Shown here: piece by piece, positions 1 to 5,211 of the stretch
Position numbering within the stretch: position 1 is the first letter of the stretch
How the letters are laid out: each line of letters begins with the position of its first letter
Origin: Geobacteraceae bacterium
Lineage (GTDB): Bacteria; Desulfobacterota; Desulfuromonadia; Desulfuromonadales; Desulfuromonadaceae
DNA: 5,385 nt
Assembly (NCBI GenBank): GCA_020201305.1
Contig: JAIVHC010000225.1
Coordinates: forward strand, 1-5,385
Direction: 5' to 3'
Position numbers and translations under genes: made by a program
Notes under the pieces: generated by a model
What the model saw: the letters and a program-made list of their open reading frames with translations, nothing else
Told to the model about the DNA's origin: nothing
Database searches by the model: none

Positions 1-719
1 TCCGCCTGCTCCGCTGCTTCAGTATCTGGGTAATTGCGTTGTACATTTTCGAACAGTTTTCGCGCCCCTTCGGTATCTCCCTGACGCGCTCGAATTAGAC
101 CCTGCTTTAACTTCGCAAACGGCACTTTGGAACTCTGAGGGTCAAATTCTTCTACCGCAGCAAAGGCCTCTTCTGCCGCGGAATACAGTCCTTGAGCCAA
201 ACAGGCCTCTCCCTGCCAGAAACGCGCATTGGCCACGTAGTCGTTGTTCGGGAAGGAGGTGGCAAATTCCTCAAACAGTTCCTGCGCGCGGTCATGCTTA
301 CCTGTCGTGTAAGCAGCAAACGCGCGCCGATATATATCGGTTGGCGTGCGTTCCTCTGCATCCGTCCGTTGTTCCGTGAGATTCGCAGCAGTGCTGTCAG
401 CGCGTGGCTGGCCCGTAATCAAATCATGGCGCGTGCTATCGCGTGCCCCCATATCAGCCTTACGCCCCCTGTCAATTTCCGCCAGCACCGCATCGAGGCG
501 TTCCATCGCTGCTGTATACTCTTCATCCCTTTCGCGCTGGGCGTTACTCAACTTGGCGAGTTGCTGTTCCATTGCGGTTATGCGCAATTGCTGCGCTTCT
601 ACCTGCTGTTCCAGAGGCGCGGACGGGGAGCGTTGCTGTTCACCCATGGTTCCCGGGGCACATCCTGTCACCACCAGTGCTACAAAAACCATACATGTAG
701 TGCCCATTATACGTACCAT
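1..719 (-). CDS. cpoB: CpoB/YbgF-like TPR lipoprotein, Tol-Pal associated (partial, C-terminus missing)
   Basis: I translated 239 codons on the minus strand; the frame is still open at base 1. Residues 1-20 form a lipoprotein signal peptide: Arg3, a hydrophobic run, then VVTGC with Cys20 as the lipidated residue. Ala at +2 suggests the outer membrane by the E. coli sorting rule. Residues about 36-83 are Gln/Glu/Leu/Ala-rich and look like a coiled coil. A polar linker follows to about 125. From about 127 TPR-type helices appear, with the CpoB/YbgF pattern: TDIYRRAFAAY, then FPNNDYVANARFWQGEA, VPFAKLKQGL and NYPDTEAAEQA. In the known family the coiled coil and TPRs link Tol-Pal constriction to peptidoglycan synthesis; many family members are soluble, and a lipidated form is a variant. 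The start at 719 was chosen because GGAGG lies 11 bases upstream and the N-terminus fits a signal peptide. An in-frame ATG 18 bases upstream would add acidic residues (MEDSTV) and fits less well. No tol or pal gene is visible, so a different TPR lipoprotein remains possible. Confidence 0.8.
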   Translation of the reverse strand, partial: MVRIMGTTCMVFVALVVTGCAPGTMGEQQRSPSAPLEQQVEAQQLRITAMEQQLAKLSNAQRERDEEYTAAMERLDAVLAEIDRGRKADMGARDSTRHDLITGQPRADSTAANLTEQRTDAEERTPTDIYRRAFAAYTTGKHDRAQELFEEFATSFPNNDYVANARFWQGEACLAQGLYSAAEEAFAAVEEFDPQSSKVPFAKLKQGLIRARQGDTEGARKLFENVQRNYPDTEAAEQA

Positions 720-745
720 TACTGTGCTATCCTCCATCTCCGTGT

Positions 746-772
746 ATTTTAAAATAGGCTAACACCTCACAA
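746..772 (-). promoter_or_regulatory. Candidate promoter of the cpoB-like gene
   Basis: On the minus strand, TTGTGA (767-772) precedes TAAAAT (746-751, five of six matches to TATAAT) with a 15-base spacer, shorter than ideal. The -10 lies in the perfect palindrome ATTTTAAAAT (746-755). Transcription would begin near 739, just before the GGAGG and the ATG at 719. Support is by motif only. Confidence 0.3.
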
Positions 773-939
773 GTACGCCTCATTGCTCGACAATCACGCG
801 TCTTGCATTTGGCGCTTTTTGCTTAGCCATCTAATTGTATACTTTCTGCAACGCCATTAACTTATTGTGAAACTCTTAAATCTATTCAGGGCTATTGTCA
901 AGCACTTGCACTATTTAATAAACTCGAGAGGAGGAACAA

Positions 940-966
940 TTGCATTTAAACCTCGTTTCAACGTAG
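940..966 (+). other. Possible 8-codon leader peptide frame in repeat copy 1
   Basis: AGGAGG (929-934) lies 5 bases before TTG at 940, and the frame reads MHLNLVST, then TAG. The ribosome binding site is stronger than that of the downstream U32 gene. The peptide has no run of a single amino acid as in classical attenuators. Function is unknown, and the match could be chance. Confidence 0.2.
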
Positions 967-1057
967 AGTCGCCATTAACTTATTGTGAAACTCTTAAATC
1001 TATTCAGGGCTATTGTCAAGCACTTGCACTATTTAATAAATTCGAGAGGAGGAACAA

Positions 1058-1084
1058 TTGCATTTAAACCTCGTTTCAACGTAG
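1058..1084 (+). other. Possible 8-codon leader peptide frame in repeat copy 2
   Basis: This is the duplicate of the frame in copy 1: AGGAGG at 1047-1052, TTG at 1058, TAG at 1082-1084, again MHLNLVST. It ends 63 bases before the U32 start, so it would sit in the 5' leader if transcription begins in or before the repeat. Confidence 0.2.
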
Positions 1085-1147
1085 AGTTGGAGGCCTGGTA
1101 TCTATTCTGTTTTCTTTCCTCTATTCCTTGCACTGAGACACCCAATT

Positions 1148-2407
1148 ATGCCCCCTGTACCCGAACTCCTGGCCCCCGCCGGCGATATTGACAAACTTAA
1201 AGTAGCTCTTGATTACGGTGCCGACGCTGTGTATTTGGGAGGAGAACATTTCGGTCTGCGAGCCCAGGCGGGGAACTTTAATCTTGAGAATCTACGCCGC
1301 GCGGTAGAAGAAACACATAAGCGGGGCAAAAAACTCTACCTAACCCTGAATGCCTATCTCTTCGAGACGCAGATGCATGAGTTGGACAAATATCTGGAAG
1401 CGTTGCGCCCCCTGGACATAGATGCGTACATTGTTTCCGATCCTGGAGTGCTGAATCGCATCAGAACGTTGGATACTCAGCGCGAAATTCACCTATCCAC
1501 CCAGGCCAACACCCTGAATGCTGCGGCGTGTAACTTCTGGAGCGAACAAGGAATTGAGCGGGTTAATCTCGGACGCGAACTTTCACTGCAGGATATTTCA
1601 GCCATTCACCGGGGTACGCAGATGGGACTGGAGGTTTTCGTTCACGGTGCCATGTGTGTCGCCTATTCGGGACGCTGCCTTCTCTCCACCGCCCTAACGG
1701 GACGCAGCGCCAACAGTGGTGCATGTGCGCAACCGTGCCGCTGGAACTATACCCTGGTGGAGGAAACCCGCCCACAGGAAGCGTTTGGGATTGAGGAGGA
1801 CAAGCATGGAACCTATATCATGAACAGCCGCGATCTGTGTCTGCTCGAACACATCCCCGATCTCATCCGCGCCGGGGTTAAGAGCCTCAAGATCGAAGGG
1901 CGTATGAAAACCCTGTACTATGTCGCCGCAGTAACGCGGGTATATCGCGCGGCTATCGACGCCTATATGGCAGATCCACACACCTACCGCTGCGATCCGC
2001 TCTGGCGTGAAGAACTGGATAAGGTGAGCCATCGCCCCTATACCACCGACTTTCTCCCTCCGGATGACGCCACCATCCATCATGAGGATTCACGCTATCG
2101 GCGCAGTCACGATTTTCTCGGCATCGTGCGCGAACAGCGTAGCGCTACGGAGTTTCTTGTAGAAGGACGCAATCGCTTTGAGTGTGGCGACCCCATAGAA
2201 GTGATTGGTCCGGGCATGCGGCAGCGCGGGGCCATAATTCACGCTGCACGAACGCAAAAGGATGAACCCCGCACCATTATTCAGCCCAACGCCATGGTAT
2301 GGGTCGAATTACCCTCGGATACCCGCCCCGGCGACATGCTGCGGCGCGAAAAACCGGCAGATCAGCGTTGGAGCATCACCCCGGTTATGCGTCCCAAGGA
2401 GGCTTAA
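1148..2407 (+). CDS. trhP: U32-family (peptidase U32-like) protein, TrhP/YegQ-type tRNA uridine hydroxylation enzyme
   Basis: The protein has 419 residues. The start is supported by the typical family N-terminus, PELLAPAGD (5-13) then GADAVYLGG (24-32). The family signature EVFVHGAMCVAYSGRCLLS spans 162-180. Cysteines at 170, 177, 193 and 197, plus Cys231, supply the ligands of the Fe-S cluster known in this family (best guess 170, 177, 193 and 231). Next come NSRDLCLLEHIPDL (226-239) and GVKSLKIEGRMKT (243-255). From about 322 is the small C-terminal domain, which separates this protein from the shorter UbiU/UbiV and places it with E. coli YegQ (about 450 residues). TrhP is known to form 5-hydroxyuridine at the tRNA wobble position using prephenate; the 'peptidase' label is historical. 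RlhA, an rRNA hydroxylase, is a longer relative and less likely. The ribosome binding site is weak (GAGA, 9 bases before the ATG). The gene heads an operon with nudC. Confidence 0.88.
   Translation: MPPVPELLAPAGDIDKLKVALDYGADAVYLGGEHFGLRAQAGNFNLENLRRAVEETHKRGKKLYLTLNAYLFETQMHELDKYLEALRPLDIDAYIVSDPGVLNRIRTLDTQREIHLSTQANTLNAAACNFWSEQGIERVNLGRELSLQDISAIHRGTQMGLEVFVHGAMCVAYSGRCLLSTALTGRSANSGACAQPCRWNYTLVEETRPQEAFGIEEDKHGTYIMNSRDLCLLEHIPDLIRAGVKSLKIEGRMKTLYYVAAVTRVYRAAIDAYMADPHTYRCDPLWREELDKVSHRPYTTDFLPPDDATIHHEDSRYRRSHDFLGIVREQRSATEFLVEGRNRFECGDPIEVIGPGMRQRGAIIHAARTQKDEPRTIIQPNAMVWVELPSDTRPGDMLRREKPADQRWSITPVMRPKEA
2396..2402 (+). promoter_or_regulatory. Ribosome binding site of nudC, inside the end of the U32 gene
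   Basis: AAGGAGG is a near-perfect Shine-Dalgarno 7 bases before the ATG at 2410. It also encodes the last residues of the U32 protein (PKEA, stop at 2405-2407). This fixes the nudC start at 2410 rather than an in-frame start at 2299, and it implies translational coupling. Confidence 0.9.
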
Positions 2408-2409
2408 TT

Positions 2410-3282
2410 ATGTTTTCCCACGCATATGAAGATGCGTTATTCCTTCCATTTAACCACGCCTGTGTTGCTAAACATTTCAGCTTCGAAACCCCGGATGCCG
2501 ATCCCGGCACTGAAGGGGTGTGGGTCGTACTGCATAAGAATTCCATCTATGTTGACAGGGATGGCGAAGATGCATGTCTGACACGTGATCCGGGCGCGGT
2601 TTCTTCCCTGGCGCAGACCTTCTACTGTGGACGCTGGGCAAACATGCCGTGCCGCGTGTGTGTTGTCCCTGCAGAGGAAGAGCCGCCATCACATCTAAGT
2701 GGTTACAGCCTGCGCCACGAAGAACCCGAACTCAGTCTCGCTCTTATCTCGATGGGTGCGCTCGCCAAGCACCTGCATCACTGGCTCGAAAACAGCCGCT
2801 TCTGCAGCAGCTGCGGCTCCCCCATGCGCAGCATTGCGTCCACCTGGGGGATGGAATGCTGCGGCTGCGGCTGGCACCATTTCCCCCACATTCACCCCTG
2901 TGCCATCGTTCTGGTACGGCATCAGAACAAAATCCTTCTGACACGCAAATCCAACTGGGCCCCGGGGCGCTACAGCAATGCCGCCGGTTTTATGGAACCG
3001 GGGGAATGTCTCGAGGAAACCGCATACCGTGAAGTGCTGGAGGAAACCGGGATTGAGATCACCAATATCCGCTACTGCGGTAGCCAGGCGTGGCCGTTTC
3101 CTTCCCAATTGATGGCAGGATTCATGGCGGACTACGCCGGCGGTTCCATCTGTGTTGAGGAGGATGAACTTGAAGACGCCGCCTGGTTCGGGGCACACGA
3201 ACTGCCGACAATACCCTCACGCCGCAGCATCTCGCGCTTTCTTATCGATCTGTGGCTTAAAGAGCAGAAAGTGCGGGGGTAA
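2410..3282 (+). CDS. nudC: NADH pyrophosphatase / RNA NAD-cap hydrolase (Nudix family)
   Basis: The protein has 290 residues (E. coli NudC has 257). Residues 1 to about 125 are the poorly conserved N-terminal domain. A zinc ribbon follows, with Cys132/Cys135 (FCSSCG) and Cys150/Cys153 (ECCGCG); Cys151 is extra. The Nudix box at 193-215 is complete (G-x5-E-x7-REV-LEE-TGI), giving the glutamates that bind Mg or Mn. The NudC-specific motif downstream reads SQAWPFP (225-231) where SQPWPFP is usual, followed by SQLMAGFMADY. NudC is known to split NADH to NMNH and AMP and to remove NAD caps from RNA in the cytoplasm. The first residues of the operon mate are 2 bases upstream of this start, so the two genes are likely co-transcribed. 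The gene ends 30 bases from the convergent pldA stop with no strong terminator between. Confidence 0.93.
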   Translation: MFSHAYEDALFLPFNHACVAKHFSFETPDADPGTEGVWVVLHKNSIYVDRDGEDACLTRDPGAVSSLAQTFYCGRWANMPCRVCVVPAEEEPPSHLSGYSLRHEEPELSLALISMGALAKHLHHWLENSRFCSSCGSPMRSIASTWGMECCGCGWHHFPHIHPCAIVLVRHQNKILLTRKSNWAPGRYSNAAGFMEPGECLEETAYREVLEETGIEITNIRYCGSQAWPFPSQLMAGFMADYAGGSICVEEDELEDAAWFGAHELPTIPSRRSISRFLIDLWLKEQKVRG

Positions 3283-3312
3283 GAAGCAGGAAATCTCTGA
3301 TTTTTGGAACTG

Positions 3313-4362
3313 TTACAACATCTCGGTCACGGTAAATCCGATGCCGATGCGATTTACCGAAGAGTTGTAGTCTATCAGGCTCTCGCCATAGCCGTTGAAA
3401 TACTGCAGGTAGCCGTTGATACCCTCGGTGACCGGAAAGGTCCAGCCCAGTTCCACGGCACCGCGATTATCTCCACTGCGCAGGTTGTTTCTCAACATCA
3501 GCGAAAAGATATGCTCATCCCACTTGTACAGAGCACGGATCTCGCCATATCCCAGGTAGTCATCAATATCCGGGTTGTCATCTCCGGTGGGATCATCCGG
3601 CCCATCCTCATCTGATTCGGGAATGCGATACCAGGGCTTGAACGTCAGGATGAGATTGTCACGCTCGAAAATCATCTGCAGGTATACGCGGTTCCAACTG
3701 CGTGATTCCTGCCCGTTCTGACCATTGGACTGATGCACCGCCCCGATGCGGTTTTCGGTATTGGTAAAGCCGATCACCTGCAGATCATTCTTTTTGCTCA
3801 AAAACACTTCGGGCTCATGATTTGTCTCGCGGAACGGGCTTGAATGGGATTTGTTATACGCCTGCCAGAATGACAGATTGGTATACGCTGCCCACAGATC
3901 GGCATCGCCGATGATATTGCGCCATACCGGGAACTTGAAGCTGAACTGAAACTTGACTTCAGCATTGTTGACTTCAGAATCGGGCACTCCAAACGGATCG
4001 CCGTTGGGGTTGTTGTTGTAACTCACAGGCAGAATGTAGTTCGTCCGATGCGCTACGATACTAAAGGGACTGCTACTCAGATCCTCCTCGGCTTCGCGGC
4101 GCTGATGCACCAGAGATTCGTCCTCTTCTGCCTCTTCCGCCTCTTCCGGCGCTGCTTCTGTGTGCGCTTCTACAGAACTACGGCAATATGTGCGCACCTC
4201 TCCCAGAGACATCTGTTCCGCTTCTCCGCTGCGGATCATCTCCAGCATGCACTCTTCCAGCACCGAAAGCTGTGCAGCGGTGGCTCCGGTTCCAGAGAGG
4301 GCAACAAACACCATGCCCAAGAGGCAGACAGAAATTCGGCGGGATATCTTTCTAGAGCGCAT
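3313..4362 (-). CDS. pldA: Outer-membrane phospholipase A (OMPLA, phospholipase A1)
   Basis: The protein has 349 residues from the start chosen here. GGAGA lies 8 bases upstream of this ATG, and the N-terminus MRSRKISRR plus a hydrophobic run ending ATAAQLS is a clear signal peptide (cleavage near 30). In-frame ATGs at 4377 and 4434 lack a ribosome site or spoil the signal. The barrel runs from about 98 to the end. His210, Ser212 and Asn224 (HQSNG ... RSWNR) match E. coli His142, Ser144 and Asn156 with identical spacing. Other family blocks are SSPFRETN, KPWYRIP, DDNPDI and GYGESLIDYN. Known OMPLA hydrolyses phospholipids that reach the outer leaflet, is calcium dependent, and acts as a dimer. 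Oddities: about 60 residues more than E. coli, including a Cys38/Cys60 segment and a Glu-rich linker (about 67-97); Gln at the position of calcium ligand Arg147; and a final Leu rather than Phe. Confidence 0.95.
   Translation of the reverse strand: MRSRKISRRISVCLLGMVFVALSGTGATAAQLSVLEECMLEMIRSGEAEQMSLGEVRTYCRSSVEAHTEAAPEEAEEAEEDESLVHQRREAEEDLSSSPFSIVAHRTNYILPVSYNNNPNGDPFGVPDSEVNNAEVKFQFSFKFPVWRNIIGDADLWAAYTNLSFWQAYNKSHSSPFRETNHEPEVFLSKKNDLQVIGFTNTENRIGAVHQSNGQNGQESRSWNRVYLQMIFERDNLILTFKPWYRIPESDEDGPDDPTGDDNPDIDDYLGYGEIRALYKWDEHIFSLMLRNNLRSGDNRGAVELGWTFPVTEGINGYLQYFNGYGESLIDYNSSVNRIGIGFTVTEML
4122..4148. repeat. Three tandem 9-bp units inside pldA
   Basis: CCTCTTCTG (4122-4130) is followed by CCTCTTCCG twice (4131-4139 and 4140-4148). 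On the coding strand they give the Glu-Glu-Ala pattern of the acidic linker. As multiples of three, copies could be gained or lost without a frameshift. Confidence 0.85.
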
Positions 4363-4401
4363 GTTCAAGTTCTCCATGAGGCAAGGGATATTTATCGCGT
4401 A

Positions 4402-4410
4402 AATATAGCA
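4402..4410 (-). promoter_or_regulatory. Candidate extended -10 promoter element for pldA
   Basis: The minus strand reads TGCTATATT, an extended -10 (TGn plus TATATT, five of six matches), in an AT-rich stretch from about 4380 to 4432. No good -35 is present at 16-18 bases, which an extended -10 can tolerate. Transcription would start near 4395, giving a leader of about 33 bases. Confidence 0.45.
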
Positions 4411-4438
4411 TAAAATAACGTAACTATTAAGCAAGGGC

Positions 4439-4528
4439 TTGTGGCACCCATTCCAAGGGACACGACTGTTTGCGATTGGGGCCGTCCATAGCCGTTCGAC
4501 TGTCGCCGTCCGTGGCGGTCTGCCACAA
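4439..4528. repeat. 8-bp inverted repeat with an internal competing hairpin
   Basis: TTGTGGCA (4439-4446) and TGCCACAA (4521-4528) are perfect inverted copies 74 bases apart. A second GTGGC (4512-4516) can pair instead with GCCAC (4522-4526) across a 5-base loop, so the two stems exclude each other. GCCGTCC and CGACTGT each occur twice between the arms. It may be an untranslated RNA structure or chance. Confidence 0.5.
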
Positions 4529-4653
4529 CATCTGTTGATCTCTCTGATGTCTGTGAAGATACCTCAGACACTGAAGGGGAAACAGGGGAATGCGCGTATT
4601 TGTTTGATTGAAAATTACCGTTACTGCATTGCGCATTTGCACAGTCAGGGGGC

Positions 4654-5211
4654 CTAATCCCACATACCACGCCCGGCACGGATCGCTTTGCGCTCGATAC
4701 GCAGAAACTCCTCCTTGCGTGCAAAGTCGAAATAGCGGTACACGCGCACGCGCCCCTGGCGCAGAAGCTTACGATTGAGCATGTTGCCATCCTCAAGCCA
4801 TACATACGCGAGCAGGCGTCCGTACTTGTCTCGCGGGGGATCTTCCGGCTCGAGGCGTACCTGCTCCCCTTTGAGCGTGCGGATGAGATAGTGAAGAGTG
4901 TCGCGCCCGCTGCGGCGCAACTGCGCAGGCGAATCCGCCCCCAGACGCAGAAAATCGCGGTCGCGATAGCCGCCCTTCTTCTCCGGAGCATCAATCCCCA
5001 CCAGGCGCACATCCCCTACACCGTCAACCTTAATACTATCCCCATCATAGATCCAGCTCACGCGCCCGTGCAGATCGGCTGCGCAGGCAGGTGCCGCGAG
5101 AGCAATACCCACCAGGGCAGCAAACACCAGCAGGCGCAACTGCAAGGTTCTACCCCGGAGAGCAACCAGGGATTTACTGCGACGCAGCTGGTTTTCCAGG
5201 CTTGGCGTCAT
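4654..5211 (-). CDS. Exported thermonuclease-like (SNase-fold) nuclease
   Basis: The protein has 185 residues. An Arg-rich N-region (1-26) leads into a hydrophobic segment (27-42) and APACAAD, consistent with signal peptidase I cleavage after Ala44 and action in the periplasm or outside. The start at 5211 is supported by GGAGG 7 bases upstream. The SNase domain spans about 48-185: YDGDSIKV (55-62), VRLVGIDAPE (68-77) and DKYGRLLAYVW (128-138). Asp58, Arg69, Asp74, Glu77 and Arg132 match the calcium-binding and catalytic residues Asp21, Arg35, Asp40, Glu43 and Arg87 of staphylococcal nuclease, so the enzyme is probably active. The family cleaves DNA and RNA to 3'-phosphomononucleotides with calcium. 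The C-terminus GRGMWD is typical. The long N-region could make it a membrane-anchored form if uncleaved. The ATG overlaps the TGA of the upstream gene, so the two are coupled. Confidence 0.92.
   Translation of the reverse strand: MTPSLENQLRRSKSLVALRGRTLQLRLLVFAALVGIALAAPACAADLHGRVSWIYDGDSIKVDGVGDVRLVGIDAPEKKGGYRDRDFLRLGADSPAQLRRSGRDTLHYLIRTLKGEQVRLEPEDPPRDKYGRLLAYVWLEDGNMLNRKLLRQGRVRVYRYFDFARKEEFLRIERKAIRAGRGMWD

Larger units (their letters stand above)
852..1087. repeat. Two-copy tandem direct repeat, 118-bp unit
   Basis: Copy 1 is 852-969 and copy 2 is 970-1087. They are head to tail with no spacer and differ at one position I can find (C923 versus T1041). Each begins CGCCATTAACTTATTG and ends CAACGTAGAGT. 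Because 118 is not a multiple of three, any frame crossing the junction shifts, which argues against a coding repeat. Each copy contains the palindrome CAAGCACTTG (899-908 and 1017-1026), a minus-strand TTGACA (896-901 and 1014-1019), and AGGAGG with a TTG five bases on. There are no transposon-like terminal inverted repeats and no target-site duplication. Near identity suggests a recent duplication by slippage or unequal recombination; a real array or an assembly error are alternatives. Confidence 0.97.
720..1147. other. Divergent intergenic region, 428 bases, with a 118-bp tandem duplication
   Basis: This lies between the divergent cpoB-like and U32 genes and holds no convincing protein gene. 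From 720 to 851 I see the candidate cpoB promoter and, on the plus strand, a -10-like TATACT (838-843) without a good -35. From 852 to 1087 are the two 118-bp repeats. From 1088 to 1147 there is a pyrimidine-rich, unstructured leader to the U32 start. The U32 promoter is not obvious. Confidence 0.8.
4363..4653. other. Intergenic region between the nuclease gene and pldA (291 bases)
   Basis: Both flanking genes are on the minus strand. Bases 4380-4432 are AT-rich and hold the likely pldA promoter. Bases 4439-4528 are GC-richer and carry inverted and direct repeats. Bases 4529-4653 contain a 6-bp inverted repeat (TGTCTG ... CAGACA around 4550-4572) and nothing else I can identify. I see no classical terminator (GC stem plus T-run) after the nuclease gene. 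Open frames exist on both strands but lack family motifs and ribosome sites. Confidence 0.7.

Noticed and set aside
192..762. Plus-strand open frames of 186, 138 and 85 codons
   Set aside because: They lie antisense to the cpoB-like gene, which has a lipobox, coiled coil and TPR pattern and a good ribosome site; the plus-strand translations show no family motifs.
808..824. Sigma-54-like TTGGCGCTTTTTGCTT
   Set aside because: The GG and GC are 8 bases apart instead of the required 10.
867..1191. GTG-initiated open frames of 66 and 68 codons in the 118-bp repeats
   Set aside because: They start at the same GTG in each copy without a ribosome site, one shifts frame at the copy junction, and the other runs out of frame into the U32 gene.
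2695..3198. Minus-strand 167-codon frame
   Set aside because: It is antisense to the zinc ribbon and Nudix box of nudC and shows no motifs of its own.
3289..3305. Weak hairpin AAATC-TCT-GATTT as a bidirectional terminator between nudC and pldA
   Set aside because: Only five AT-rich pairs plus two wobbles, too weak for a confident intrinsic terminator despite the short T-run.
4439..4530. Integron attC-like site at the TTGTGGCA/TGCCACAAC inverted repeat
   Set aside because: The core-site pattern (RYYYAAC and GTTRRRY) is not met, and there is no integrase or cassette context.
4427..4663. Minus-strand 78-codon frame starting GTG inside the nuclease stop region, and a 72-codon frame on the plus strand at 4439-4657
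   Set aside because: Neither has a ribosome site or recognisable motif; two equal-length frames on opposite strands over the same gap suggest chance.
4392..5012. Minus-strand 206-codon frame overlapping the nuclease gene
   Set aside because: Its composition (Arg, Cys and Ser rich) is that of an off-frame translation, and the nuclease frame has all catalytic motifs.
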